NCBI GenBank assembly: GCA_046351215.1
Contig: JAXLYX010000020.1
Span: 42,697-106,696, forward strand
DNA length: 64,000 bases
Origin: JAXLYX01 sp046351215
GTDB taxonomy: Bacteria; Myxococcota_A; Polyangia; Polyangiales; Houyiibacteriaceae
Direction: 5' to 3'
Made by a program: the position numbers and the translations under genes
In this document: piece after piece, positions 8,973 to 17,492 of the stretch
How the letters are laid out: the number at the start of each line of letters is the position of its first letter
Position numbering within the stretch: position 1 is the stretch's first letter
The notes under the pieces: generated by a model
Databases searched by the model: none
What the model was told of the DNA's origin: nothing
The model's input: the letters and a program-made list of their open reading frames with translations, nothing else

Positions 8973-9001
8973 AGTATGTGCGGGGTTCAGCTTGTTGTCT
9001 A
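8973..9001 (-). promoter_or_regulatory. abiE promoter
   Basis: On the minus strand TAGACA (8996-9001, 5 of 6 matches to TTGACA), a 17-base spacer and CATACT (8973-8978, 4 of 6 matches to TATAAT). Transcription would begin near 8966, leaving a leader of about 50 bases. The two inverted repeats sit immediately upstream of the -35 and downstream of the start site. Confidence 0.62.
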
Positions 9002-9010
9002 GAACGACGC

Positions 9011-9035
9011 CAACACGCACCGCAGGTGCGTGTTG
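9011..9035. promoter_or_regulatory. Upstream AbiEi operator (25-bp inverted repeat)
   Basis: CAACACGCAC (9011-9020), spacer CGCAG, GTGCGTGTTG (9026-9035): perfect 10-bp arms. Centre-to-centre distance to the other copy is 78 bp, with the promoter between them. Confidence 0.72.
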
Positions 9036-9068
9036 CGAGCCATTTGGGACACTCTGGAGAGGACGCCT

Positions 9069-9980
9069 CTACGCCGCTCGTCGGCCCCCGTGCAGCGCTC
9101 GGAAGAGCTCCCGGAGGAAACGTCGCGCCGGATCGTGCTCCGTCCGCTCGTGCCAGAGCAGTGAGATGGTCACGGGCTCGAGCGGCACCGGGAGGGCGAA
9201 GCGCGCGAGGCGCAGCTGGCGCTCGACGAGCGGGAGCAGCCGCTCGGGCACGGACGCGACGAGGTCGCTGCCCGCCACGATCGCCGGCACGGCGAGCGGC
9301 GAGGAGGTCGCCACCACGACGCGGCGGGCGAGGCCACACTCGGCGAGCCACGCATCGAGCGCGAGATCGACCGAGCCGCGGGTCTCGACGGCGACGTGAC
9401 CGAGGGCCACGTACTTCGCGAGCGTCATACGCTTCCCGATCCCCGGATGGCCGAGGCGGGCGATGCCCACGTAGCGTGCGCGGAGCAGGGGCTCCTTCCG
9501 TAGCCCGCGCGGCGCCTCCGCGATCGCGGTGACGGCGAGGTCGAGCTGCCCGCGCTCGAGGAGCTCCGGGAGCGAAGCCGGCGGCTCGGTCGAGGCGCGG
9601 AGGTCGATGCCGGGCGCCGTCTCGCGCAGCCGGCCGACCACCGCCGGCAACATCCCGGCCTGCGTGGCGTCGTCGAGGCCCACGGTGAAGGTCCCGCGAT
9701 GCGTCGCCGGCTCGAAGCTCGGGGGGCGGATGGCGCGCTCCGCGTCCTCGAGGAGCGCACGCACGGGAACGGCGAGCGCGAGGGCGCGCGGCGTCGGTGC
9801 CATGCCGCCGCGGGTGCGGACGAGGACGGGATCCCCGAGCAGGTCGCGCAGCCGCGCGAGGGCGTGGCTCGTCGCGGACTGCGACATGCCGAGGCGCTTC
9901 GCCGCGAGCGTGACGGTGGGCTCCGTGAGGACGGCGTCGAGGACGACGAGGAGGTTCAGATCGATTCCGGCGAGCCGCAT
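9069..9980 (-). CDS. LysR-family transcriptional regulator
   Basis: 303 residues, standard LysR length. N-terminal winged helix-turn-helix (about 1-62): LNLLVVLDAVLTEPTVTLAAKRLGMSQSATSHALARLRDLLGDPVLVR is the textbook recognition region. The effector-binding domain follows (THRGTFTVGLDDATQAGMLP onward), of the subgroup near NodD/LinR-like regulators by its ARYVGIARLGHPG stretch. The divergent neighbour at 10071 is the expected target; the 90-base gap between them is where a LysR site would lie, but I could not fix a convincing T-N11-A palindrome. Confidence 0.86.
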   Translation of the reverse strand: MRLAGIDLNLLVVLDAVLTEPTVTLAAKRLGMSQSATSHALARLRDLLGDPVLVRTRGGMAPTPRALALAVPVRALLEDAERAIRPPSFEPATHRGTFTVGLDDATQAGMLPAVVGRLRETAPGIDLRASTEPPASLPELLERGQLDLAVTAIAEAPRGLRKEPLLRARYVGIARLGHPGIGKRMTLAKYVALGHVAVETRGSVDLALDAWLAECGLARRVVVATSSPLAVPAIVAGSDLVASVPERLLPLVERQLRLARFALPVPLEPVTISLLWHERTEHDPARRFLRELFRALHGGRRAA

Positions 9981-10070
9981 GCCTCATGCACCGTTTCGAT
10001 GGGCGAGATGGGATCCATGCATTTCCCTCAAGCGCCCGACGCGGGCAAGCTCCCCCTCGAGGAGACCCCG

Positions 10071-10529
10071 ATGACCGCCGAAGCCGACAAGAGCCCCACG
10101 CCCCCCGTCCTCCTGGCCGGCCCGAACGCGCGACGCCTCGGCGCGTACAGCGCGCGCATGACGGCCGGGGACTACGACGCCGTCTACGAGTTCTTCGCGC
10201 CCGGCTTCTCGACGCACGTGATGGAGCGGACCGGGAAGGAAGCGGCCGGGACCGACATCCGCGACATCGAGGCTCGTTACTATCGGGACGCGAAGGCCGC
10301 GTTCCCGGACGCGCGCTGGAGCGTCGAGGTGCTGATCGAGCGCGACGATTTCGTCGTCTCGAACTGGACGCTGCGCGGCACGCACACGGGGGCGCCGTTC
10401 ATGGGGATCCCGGCTTCGGGTCGCGAGGTGATCATCAACGGGACCGCGATCCTCCGATTCGAGGGCGGCAAGATCGTCGAGCATTGGGGCGGTCCGCATT
10501 GCGCGCGAGGGATCGGGCTCGATCCCTGA
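10071..10529 (+). CDS. SnoaL-like/ester cyclase family protein
   Basis: 152 residues of the NTF2-like cone fold (SnoaL-like polyketide cyclase group). Visible hallmarks: RMTAGDYDAVYEFFAPGFSTH, IRDIEARYYRDAKAAFPDARWSVEVLIERDDFVVSNWTLRGTHTG, FMGIPASGREVIINGTAILRFEGGKIVEHWG. Members are small-molecule cyclases, isomerases or binding proteins; the substrate is not predictable. The ATG at 10071 was chosen because CGAGGAGA lies 6-12 bases upstream; longer in-frame extensions run into the LysR promoter region. Probable LysR target. Confidence 0.8.
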   Translation: MTAEADKSPTPPVLLAGPNARRLGAYSARMTAGDYDAVYEFFAPGFSTHVMERTGKEAAGTDIRDIEARYYRDAKAAFPDARWSVEVLIERDDFVVSNWTLRGTHTGAPFMGIPASGREVIINGTAILRFEGGKIVEHWGGPHCARGIGLDP

Positions 10530-10567
10530 GAGGTCGCGGCGAATCGAGGACGGCAGCCCGCGTCTCG

Positions 10568-11125
10568 CTACCGATCCTGGGCCCGTCGATGGGTATCGGC
10601 GAGGAGCTTGTGGGAGCAGGGTCCGCAGATCCCGTGGGTCATGGAGACGTCGGTCTCCGAGGCCAGGAAGTCCTCGATGGACTGCCACTCGTCGGACGAG
10701 TTGCGCAGCTTGCCGCACCACGCGCAGATCGGAACCAACTCCGGTAGGTGGATCGCGCGATCGAGCGCCTCGCGGAGGGCGAAGCTCTCCGTGCGGGCAC
10801 GCCCGAGGAGAACGGCCATCACCTCCATGAGCCCCCACCTCATGAGCAGGTTCCAGGCCCAGACGGCGGCGGAGAGATGGGGCCACGCCGCGAGCCTCGG
10901 AAGCGCCCACGCGACGGTGGTCGCGACGGCGGCCACCGTTCCCCCGGATCGCCCGAAGCCCCACGTCGCGAGCAGCACGGGGAGGACGTAGAAGACGTCG
11001 ACGAAGAAGTAGGCGTCCGTCGCGAAGTCGGCGCACCCGATCCCCCCGAGCGAGACGAGCGCCGCGGCCGCGAGCAGAACTCGCATCGGCCGCGACGGAG
11101 CCCTCCCGAATTGGGTGATGGTCAT
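10568..11125 (-). CDS. Membrane protein with a C-terminal cysteine cluster found in signalling proteins
   Basis: 185 residues. Several hydrophobic segments fill about 10-105 (MRVLLAAAALVSLGGIGCADF, FFVDVFYVLPVLLATWGFG, WAWNLLMRWGLMEVMAVLLG). The cytoplasmic tail has VPICAWCGKLRNSS and THGICGPCSHKLL, a C-x2-C plus C-x2-C cluster that commonly ends bacterial PAS, kinase and receiver proteins. Here the membrane part is joined directly to this tail, with no kinase domain. ATG at 11125 is preceded by GGAAGGGG; an upstream in-frame start at 11146 lacks such a site. Possibly a sensor fragment; the partner is unknown. Confidence 0.66.
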   Translation of the reverse strand: MTITQFGRAPSRPMRVLLAAAALVSLGGIGCADFATDAYFFVDVFYVLPVLLATWGFGRSGGTVAAVATTVAWALPRLAAWPHLSAAVWAWNLLMRWGLMEVMAVLLGRARTESFALREALDRAIHLPELVPICAWCGKLRNSSDEWQSIEDFLASETDVSMTHGICGPCSHKLLADTHRRAQDR

Positions 11126-11258
11126 GATCGAGCCCCTTCCGCCCACGTCAGCGTGACACTGGAACGGTGGCCGAGATCGCCTGCCCAGGGATCGAACGTC
11201 GATCCTGTCGTCGACGTCATCAGGCCGTCATACGGGGCGGGAGAGTCACGATGGGCGC

Positions 11259-11543
11259 GTGATTCGCGTGACTTCGGCGGCGCTGGTCTTCGGCGGCATC
11301 CTGCTCGTGATCGTGATCGCGTACTTCGCGACGAAGCTCTCCCGCACGGCTCTCTTCTGGGCCGCGTTCGTCATCACCCGACCGCTCGGCGCCGTCGTCG
11401 GCGATTTCCTCGACAAGCCCGTCGCCAAGGGAGGCCTCGCGCTCAGCCGATACGGTGCGAGCGCGACGCTGCTCGTGCTGCTCGTGCTGATCGTGCTCGG
11501 CGTGGTCTTCGTGAAACAGGAGGCCGCGAAGAAGGCGCACTGA
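11259..11543 (+). CDS. Short membrane protein resembling the second half of COG4705
   Basis: 94 residues with GTG start. Two hydrophobic stretches flank ALFWAAFVITRPLGAVVGDFLDKPVAKGGLALSRYGASA, the signature of the repeat in COG4705 uncharacterised membrane proteins, which normally carry it twice in about 250 residues. The frame stays open upstream but shows no family similarity. Either this is a half-size form or the remnant of a longer gene. No clear ribosome binding site. Function unknown. Confidence 0.5.
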   Translation: MIRVTSAALVFGGILLVIVIAYFATKLSRTALFWAAFVITRPLGAVVGDFLDKPVAKGGLALSRYGASATLLVLLVLIVLGVVFVKQEAAKKAH

Positions 11544-11570
11544 GCGAAGGGCGCGAGAACGGACCTTTGC

Positions 11571-11576
11571 TAGGTT
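11571..11576 (+). promoter_or_regulatory. -10 box of a leaderless gene
   Basis: TAGGTT preceded by TGC (extended -10 form), exactly 6 bases before the GTG at 11583. Confidence 0.38.
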
Positions 11577-11582
11577 CCCGGC

Positions 11583-12332
11583 GTGCCCCTCGATCCGTAC
11601 AACGACGGTCTCGCCCTCCGCATCACCCTCGACCGAGCTCCGACCGAAGCCGACACGACACTGGCCCGCCGCCTTCTGAGCGAATGGCTCGCTCCCTACG
11701 AGGAGCCGACGACCCAGCACTACCGGAACGCCGGCGTCGCCGTCGACGCGGGGAAGCGGCACGTGTACCTGTGGGCCGATCGCATCGCCGATCCGGGCGG
11801 CGAGGAGGAGGCACGGCGACGTGCGGAGCTCATGCTCGAACGCGTCGGAGCGGAGTTCCGGACGAAGCGCGTCCGACTGGAGACCGCCGACGTCGCGTCG
11901 GACCTCGACATGGAGCTTCGACTCGGCGGCCCGGTCGTGCAGGTACGCCCTCGGGGAACCGAGACACTCCTCGAGTACCTCACGAGCCCGATCTGGCCCG
12001 ACGTGAAGTGGACCCTGGGTGTCGGCGTCGTCGTCGCCGTGGAGCGGGGCCTCGGTGCGACGTGGGGGACCGCGCTCGTGACGATCGCGGTGCTCGAAAG
12101 CGCCCTCGTCGTCGGGAGCCTCGAGCACGTGCCACGTCGAGCGCGCCTCGCGGGGGCCGTGTCGCTCGCGACGACCTGGCTCGCCTTCTTCGTACGCGTG
12201 TTCGCGGAGTCCGAGCGCGCCCAGGGCCTCGCCCTCACGCTGGCCGCCCTCGCGTGGATGGCGTGGGTAACGGTCTGGCGACCGAGGACGGCGGTCGAGA
12301 CGCTCACGGAGCGGTGGCGCATGGGCAGGTGA
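11583..12332 (+). CDS. Hypothetical membrane protein
   Basis: 249 residues, not recognised. The first about 130 residues are soluble and start ALRITLDRAPTEADTTLARRLLSEWLAPYEEP; the C-terminal part has three to four hydrophobic segments (LGVGVVVAVERGLG, GTALVTIAVLESALVVGSL, LAGAVSLATTWLAFFVRVF, GLALTLAALAWMAWVTVW). This looks like a cytoplasmic domain anchored to the inner membrane. The GTG start is supported by a -10 box 6 bases upstream and by good codon bias. Confidence 0.6.
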   Translation: MPLDPYNDGLALRITLDRAPTEADTTLARRLLSEWLAPYEEPTTQHYRNAGVAVDAGKRHVYLWADRIADPGGEEEARRRAELMLERVGAEFRTKRVRLETADVASDLDMELRLGGPVVQVRPRGTETLLEYLTSPIWPDVKWTLGVGVVVAVERGLGATWGTALVTIAVLESALVVGSLEHVPRRARLAGAVSLATTWLAFFVRVFAESERAQGLALTLAALAWMAWVTVWRPRTAVETLTERWRMGR

Positions 12333-12537
12333 GCTCGGCGTCGCGTCCCGCGAGATCCGCGCACGCCGCCCCCCCGAGCCCACCCCCTTCGGCGGTGTGC
12401 CCACCGAGCCCACGCCCGCGTCGTCACACTGTGGCGCGCTTTCCACACGGATCGTCCCTCTCGCCGCTCGTGGACGCCCTTTCAGGCACCGTTCGCCCCG
12501 AGAGACGCCCGGCACGACCATTGCTCTTCGCGAGGGC

Positions 12538-13785
12538 ATGACGAACCGGCCCTTCCTCCTCGCCCTCGTTCTGCTCGTCGTCCCCGGGTCACGCCTCGCG
12601 CACGCGCAAGACGCGGTGGCGCCGCCCGCGACCACTCCACCGACCGACGCCGCTCCACCGATCCTCCCTCCGTGGGGACCCGACACGGGCACGGGCGACG
12701 CCCCGCCGACGCCCACCACCGTCGAGGCTCCTCCGCCCGAGGCGCGCGCCTCCCCGGTGATCGCGCCGCCCGTCGCGCCGAGCGCCCCGCTCGTCGAGGG
12801 CACCGTCCTCGGACACCGCGGCAACGACGTGATCGTCGATCGCGGCCGCGAGGACGGCGTGGACGTCGACACGCTCTTCGAGCTCTTCGAGAACGTGCCG
12901 ATCGACCTCGGCGACGGGGAGATCGCCTACGAACGGAAGACGATCGCGCGAGGACGAGTGCGCGCCGTCACGGCCCATCGCTGCCTCGTCCGTCTCGGGA
13001 TCAACGAGACCGTGCCCGTCGGTGCGGGCGCGGCGACGACTGCACGCGCGCCCACCGCCTCGGCGGTGCATCCACCGCGAACGGGCGGCTATTGGGTGCT
13101 CGACGCGACCGGCCGGCTCTTCGCCGTGAACAGCGCGCTCGGCGGCGGCTTCCTCGGCGATCTCGGCGTGACCTACCGCGGCGAGCGTCCCTTCTTCGTC
13201 TCGGTCCGCGCGATCCCGTCGGGATTCACCGTGCACCGCACGGGTCGCGGTCAGCCCTTCGAGAGCGCCTCGAGCGCCGGCGCGATCGCCTACGCCGGCT
13301 ACGACCACACCTACTTCGGCTTCGGCGCGGGCTTCGGCGCCGTCCGCGTCCTCTCGCTCCACACCTACCAGGGCGACGCGGTCTCCGTCGACCCTCCGGG
13401 CGTGGGCTTCACGTTCGGCATCACCGGACGCATCGGCCCGCTCGACGGCCTTCACGTCGGCTTCGAGACCGGCTTCACCTCGCTCGCGCAGCGCTCGCGC
13501 GTCGGCCACCTCGTCGCCTGGCTCCAGCTCCCCTTCACGCAGCGGCTCGCCGCGATGCTCCGCGGCGGAAGCGGCTTCGGCGTCACCGGCTACGACTTCG
13601 TCGACATCGCCGCGCGCATGCGCGTGCGCGGTGGCGGAGGACGGGGGACGACCTTTGTCGCGCCCTTCCTCGGCTGGGCGAGGCTCGACGAATTCGCCTC
13701 GAGCTACGGGTACGACGAGCGCCCGGAGCCACACGGCCATCGCGGCGGCGCTTCCGCCGGCGTCACCGTCGAGCATCGGTTCTGA
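12538..13785 (+). CDS. Exported paralogous-family protein A (SH3-like domain plus predicted beta-barrel)
   Basis: 415 residues. Signal peptide at 1-24 (FLLALVLLVVPGSRLAHAQ), then a long Pro/Ala-rich linker to about 80. Next a small domain (about 82-160: VIVDRGREDGVDVDTLFELF, RGRVRAVTAHRCLVRLGINE), similar in pattern to domains of FlgT/CsgG-type envelope proteins. The C-terminal about 240 residues alternate polar and hydrophobic residues, carry GPLDGLHVGFETGF and end in EHRF, a terminal aromatic typical of outer-membrane barrels. Two paralogues are in the window (13789-14931 and 44959-46116). Role unknown; outer-membrane location is inferred. Followed by its paralogue after 3 bases. Confidence 0.68.
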   Translation: MTNRPFLLALVLLVVPGSRLAHAQDAVAPPATTPPTDAAPPILPPWGPDTGTGDAPPTPTTVEAPPPEARASPVIAPPVAPSAPLVEGTVLGHRGNDVIVDRGREDGVDVDTLFELFENVPIDLGDGEIAYERKTIARGRVRAVTAHRCLVRLGINETVPVGAGAATTARAPTASAVHPPRTGGYWVLDATGRLFAVNSALGGGFLGDLGVTYRGERPFFVSVRAIPSGFTVHRTGRGQPFESASSAGAIAYAGYDHTYFGFGAGFGAVRVLSLHTYQGDAVSVDPPGVGFTFGITGRIGPLDGLHVGFETGFTSLAQRSRVGHLVAWLQLPFTQRLAAMLRGGSGFGVTGYDFVDIAARMRVRGGGGRGTTFVAPFLGWARLDEFASSYGYDERPEPHGHRGGASAGVTVEHRF

Positions 13786-13788
13786 GCC

Positions 13789-14931
13789 ATGGGCTCCCCG
13801 TCGCACGCCTCGAGGAAGGCTCCGGCATGGCTCGTGACGCTCGCCGTGCTCGGCCTCGTCGCTCCGGCCACGGCGCGCGCCGGGACGGTCGAGGCCCACG
13901 CCGTGCGGGTGCAAGGACAGCTCGTCACGATCGATCGCGGCAGGCTCGACGGGCTCGCGGTCGGCGATCGGATGGCGGTCGTCTTCCTCGAGCCGAGCGG
14001 GCTCGGAGAGCCCGAGCCCACCCTCGAGCGACACCACGGCTACGTGGGCGAGATCCGCGCGATCACCGGCCATCGCGCGCGCGTGCGCTTCGGGATGAAC
14101 GAACGCGTCGACCAGGGCTCCCTCCTCGAGAGGACCGACGCCGACGTCACCGGTTCGATCCTCGCGCCGGCCGACTCCGACGCGCGGAACGAGCTCTCCG
14201 TCGGGCTGCGCTTCGGCTTCGTCACGAGTGGCGTCGGCGGAGGCGGCCTCGTGTCGGCCCGCTACGACCGGAGGCTCGGAGCCCGCGCCTTCGTGCGCGC
14301 CCGCCTCGATCCGACCGGCGTGATCGGCTTCCGCCGCCCGGATCCGGACGGGCCGGGCCCCGAAGAGCGTCCGCAGGGCTCGTTCGCCGCGACGTTCGGC
14401 GGCGTCGTGTTCGTCGGCGCCGACCTCGGGCTCGTCGCGATCGGCGCTGGCCTCGGTGCGACGCTCACGACGCGCATCGACGAGGTCCACGTGGATTGCC
14501 CGACGTGCGATGCGACCACGATCCACCACGGCTTCCTGCTCGGCCCGACGTTCGCGACCATGGCGCGGATCGGCTCGCGCGACGGCCTCCACCTCGAGGT
14601 CGACACCGCGTTCACGGCGCTGCTCGCGCGCATCGAGACCTCGCGCTTCGCCGCGCGTCTCGTCGTCCCCTGCACCTCGTCGATGGCGATCGTGCTCTCG
14701 GGCGCGAGCGGGTTCGGGGTGGTCGGGACGCGGACGATCGACGCCGGGGTGCGGCTCCTCGTCCGGGGCGACGGCAATCGGGGCTCGACGCTCCTCCTGC
14801 CCTCGATCGGCTACCTCGCCGTCTCGGAGCGGGCGACGCTGCGCTCCCACGAGGACGACCAGCCGCGACCGAGGGATCCCCAGCTGATCCGCGGCCTCGC
14901 CCTCGGCCTCGCGATCGAGAGGCGGTTCTGA
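13789..14931 (+). CDS. Exported paralogous-family protein B
   Basis: 380 residues with signal peptide at about 1-31 (WLVTLAVLGLVAPATARA). It repeats the plan of its neighbour without the Pro-rich linker: VTIDRGRLDGLAVGDRMAVVF and GEIRAITGHRARVRFGMNERV in the first domain, then a beta-rich C-terminal part with GSRDGLHLEVDTAF, GASGFGVVGTRTID and the last residues IERRF. The tandem position, 3 bases apart, points to one transcript and local duplication. One CPTC pair occurs at about 239-242. Function unknown. Confidence 0.66.
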   Translation: MGSPSHASRKAPAWLVTLAVLGLVAPATARAGTVEAHAVRVQGQLVTIDRGRLDGLAVGDRMAVVFLEPSGLGEPEPTLERHHGYVGEIRAITGHRARVRFGMNERVDQGSLLERTDADVTGSILAPADSDARNELSVGLRFGFVTSGVGGGGLVSARYDRRLGARAFVRARLDPTGVIGFRRPDPDGPGPEERPQGSFAATFGGVVFVGADLGLVAIGAGLGATLTTRIDEVHVDCPTCDATTIHHGFLLGPTFATMARIGSRDGLHLEVDTAFTALLARIETSRFAARLVVPCTSSMAIVLSGASGFGVVGTRTIDAGVRLLVRGDGNRGSTLLLPSIGYLAVSERATLRSHEDDQPRPRDPQLIRGLALGLAIERRF

Positions 14932-14955
14932 GGCGCGCGCAGTGGGCTCGCCTCA
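14929..14955. terminator. Inverted repeat at a convergent junction, holding both stop codons
   Basis: TGAGGCG (14929-14935) pairs with CGCCTCA (14949-14955) over a 13-base loop. Each arm begins with one of the two TGA stops. The arms are short, so terminator function is tentative. Confidence 0.28.
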
Positions 14956-16281
14956 GGCCTCTCGAGGCTTCGCCTCGCCGGCGCGATCGAGGCCCCACTT
15001 GAAGAGGATCGGCCCGACCATCTCGTTGAGGGCGACGCAGGCGACGACGAGCGCCGAGAACGGCGCGCCGAGGTCGGGGAACTGCCGCTGGAGGATCGCC
15101 GCGATGCCGAGCGTGAGACCGGCCTGCGAGACGAGGCCCGAGAAGCCGTACTTCTTGGCCTCGGGCGGATCGTTCGCGAGGTGCGACGCGAGATGCGCGC
15201 AGGCGAAGGTGGTGACGGCACGGATGCCGCAGAACGCGAGGGCGACGGGCCAGAGCTGGGCGAGCAGGCCGAGATCGAGGTGCGCGCCGGCGGTCGCGAA
15301 GAAGACGACGTAGACGACGCTGCCGAGGTCCTCCACCGCGTGCAGCAGGACGTCGCCGTAGCGGGAGAGGTTCTGCACGACGAAGCCCGCGCAGAGGAAG
15401 GTGAGCATGGGCTCGAAGTGGAGGTAGCTCACCACCTCGGAGAAGCCTCCGCCGAGCGCGACGAGGACGAGCACGACCTGCTTGCCGACGAAGCGCAGGT
15501 AGACGATGAGCAGGAGGCCGAGCGTCGTCCCGACCGACACGCTGCCGAGGACCTCCCTGCCGAGTCCGCTCAGCTGGTGGAGCGAGAGGACCGCCCCCGG
15601 GACGAGCAACGGCTTGGCGATCGCCGTGACGGCCGCGACGAGCACCACGACCACGACGTCGGACGTCATGACCTGCGCGAGCGTCCGCATCGCGACCGGG
15701 CCCGAGGCGCGCGTCTGCGCGAGCACGCCGAGGACGGCCGCCGGACTCCGGCTCGCGGAGAGCACACCCCAGAGCAGCGCCGCGCCGATCAACGGACGTT
15801 GTGCCATCGAGCGCGCGAAGGAGATGTGCTCGCGCATCGCCACGAACGCAACGGCGGACGCGCCGAACACGACCAGGTGCTGGATCACGGTCGAATACGC
15901 GAGGCTCTTCCACACCTCCCGCACGGTCGAGAGCTTGAGCTCGGCTCCACCGGAGAAGGCGATGAGCGCGAGGGCGAGCGCGTTGACCTGGGAGGTCACT
16001 CGCACGGCTTCGTGGTCCACGAGGTGGAGCACGTTCGGACCGGCGACGATGCCGGCGACGAGATAGCCCGTGAGGTGCGGTAGGCCGAGGGGCTCGACGA
16101 GCTCCGACAGGAGCGTGCCGGCCAGGAGGAGGAAGCCGACCGCGGCGATCGCGGAGACCTCGCCGCTGACGAGGGGCACGGCGCGGGTGACGACGTAGAA
16201 GAGGAAGCCCGACGCGACGATCGCCACGATCTGCACGAGGCGGCCCGAGAGCCCGACGGCGGCTTTGGACGTGGCGCTCAC
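14953..16281 (-). CDS. CPA2-type cation:proton antiporter, no regulatory domain
   Basis: 442 residues, nearly all membrane (about twelve segments). Family marks: GLPHLTGYLVAGIVAGPNVLHLV near residue 65, LIAFSGGAELKL (the L-F-x-x-G-x-E-x region), SRSPAAVLGVLAQTRASGP and the C-terminal FSGLVSQAGLTLGIAAILQRQFP. It is a Kef/Nha-like exchanger of the inner membrane that swaps K+ or Na+ for H+; it lacks the RCK domain of KefB/C. The GTG start overlaps the stop of the previous antiporter gene by four bases (GTGA), so it is the last gene of a coupled mscS-antiporter-antiporter operon. Confidence 0.83.
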   Translation of the reverse strand: MSATSKAAVGLSGRLVQIVAIVASGFLFYVVTRAVPLVSGEVSAIAAVGFLLLAGTLLSELVEPLGLPHLTGYLVAGIVAGPNVLHLVDHEAVRVTSQVNALALALIAFSGGAELKLSTVREVWKSLAYSTVIQHLVVFGASAVAFVAMREHISFARSMAQRPLIGAALLWGVLSASRSPAAVLGVLAQTRASGPVAMRTLAQVMTSDVVVVVLVAAVTAIAKPLLVPGAVLSLHQLSGLGREVLGSVSVGTTLGLLLIVYLRFVGKQVVLVLVALGGGFSEVVSYLHFEPMLTFLCAGFVVQNLSRYGDVLLHAVEDLGSVVYVVFFATAGAHLDLGLLAQLWPVALAFCGIRAVTTFACAHLASHLANDPPEAKKYGFSGLVSQAGLTLGIAAILQRQFPDLGAPFSALVVACVALNEMVGPILFKWGLDRAGEAKPREA

Positions 16282-17492
16282 GACCGAGCCTCCGGCTGGG
16301 GCTCGGCCGAGGCCACGAGGTCGCCCGCACGCGCGAGCGCCGCCCGCACGGCCACGGGCCCGAAGAGCTCGCCGACGACGAGCTGCGCGAACGCGAGGAG
16401 GAGCGCCGCGTCTCCGAGCGGCCCCGGAGCCGCGAGCGCGATCGAGAGCGCGATGCCGGCGGTCACGACGCCGGAGGAGCCGAGGGCCGCTCCGACCCAG
16501 GGCCCGCCCGCGCGCGCCTCCGGATGGAAGGCGGAGAGGCCCGCCCCCACGAGGAGCTTTCCGAGCACGCGCGCGAGGACCGCGGCACCGATGAGCAGGT
16601 AGGCCCAGGGCTGGAGCGCGAAGTGGAGGCTCGCCCCGAGCATCACGAGCGCCGGTAGGAGCACGGGCCGCTCGGTCGGACCGAGGAGCGCGAGAAGCCG
16701 GTCGCGCAGCGGCGAGGCGAGCGAGAGGACGAGCCCCATGACGAAGGCGAAGGGCATCGTCGCGAAGCCGAGCCGCACGGCGAGGCCCGAGCCGACGAGC
16801 GCGATGCCGAGGACCATGCCCCAGGCCTCGCGCACGTGGAACGTCCGCCCGAGGAGGGCCGCGCCGATGGCGCCGAGCACGGCCGCGCCCGCGATCAGGG
16901 CGCCGAGCGCGCCCATCACCTGGGCGCCCCCCGAGCGACGCACGAGGTCGAAGGAGAGCACCGCGAGCGCGAGGAGGGGGACGAGGTCCTCGGTATCCGC
17001 GAGCTGGTCGAGCAGATCCGTGAGCGCCCCCTTCGCGCCGAAGCGGGCGCGGGCCCAGCGGACGGCGTGGCGCGTGGTCTCGGAGCTCAGCGCGCCCACC
17101 GCGGCCGCGATGCGCGTGGCCTCGTGCGAGGTGTGGTGTCCGTAGCGGGTCGCGACGACGTGGGCCGCCGCGAAGGCGAGGACGAAGGGCACGCCCGACG
17201 AGACCATGCCGAGGAGGAACGAGCGGAGACCGAGTCGTCCCCCTCCCGCGCTCCCGTACTCGAGGCCGACGATCAGGCCGAGCCAGCCGACCGCGACGTG
17301 GACGAGGGGGGCGAGCGAGACGAGGGACGCGTAGCGGATCACGTTCAGCGCCGAGGGGCCGAGCACGATCCCGACGACCACCCACTCGACGCCGGACGGC
17401 AGACCGATGCCTTCGAGCGCCCTCCCCTCGACGAAATAGCTGCCGAGGTACGAGAGCGCGAGCAGCGCCATGAGGAGGACGAGCGGCGTCAC
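16278..17492 (-). CDS. Second CPA2-like antiporter
   Basis: 404 residues of almost unbroken membrane segments. It matches the CPA2 plan more loosely: GLPSGVEWVVVGIVLGPSALNVI, VGWLGLIVGLEYGS (in place of the more usual F-x-x-G-L-E), LSSETTRHAVRWARARFG, LGSSGVVTAGIALSIALA. Acidic residues typical of ion binding are fewer than in its neighbour, so the substrate may differ or the two may form a pair. GTG start at 17492 overlaps the mscS stop by four bases, and its own stop overlaps the next start, so all three are translationally coupled. Confidence 0.76.
   Translation of the reverse strand: MTPLVLLMALLALSYLGSYFVEGRALEGIGLPSGVEWVVVGIVLGPSALNVIRYASLVSLAPLVHVAVGWLGLIVGLEYGSAGGGRLGLRSFLLGMVSSGVPFVLAFAAAHVVATRYGHHTSHEATRIAAAVGALSSETTRHAVRWARARFGAKGALTDLLDQLADTEDLVPLLALAVLSFDLVRRSGGAQVMGALGALIAGAAVLGAIGAALLGRTFHVREAWGMVLGIALVGSGLAVRLGFATMPFAFVMGLVLSLASPLRDRLLALLGPTERPVLLPALVMLGASLHFALQPWAYLLIGAAVLARVLGKLLVGAGLSAFHPEARAGGPWVGAALGSSGVVTAGIALSIALAAPGPLGDAALLLAFAQLVVGELFGPVAVRAALARAGDLVASAEPQPEARS

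Noticed and set aside
9981..10070. LysR T-N11-A binding site between the LysR and SnoaL-like genes
   Set aside because: Several ATGC-rich partial dyads are present (CATGC, ATGCAC, ATGCAT) but none is clearly symmetrical at the right spacing.
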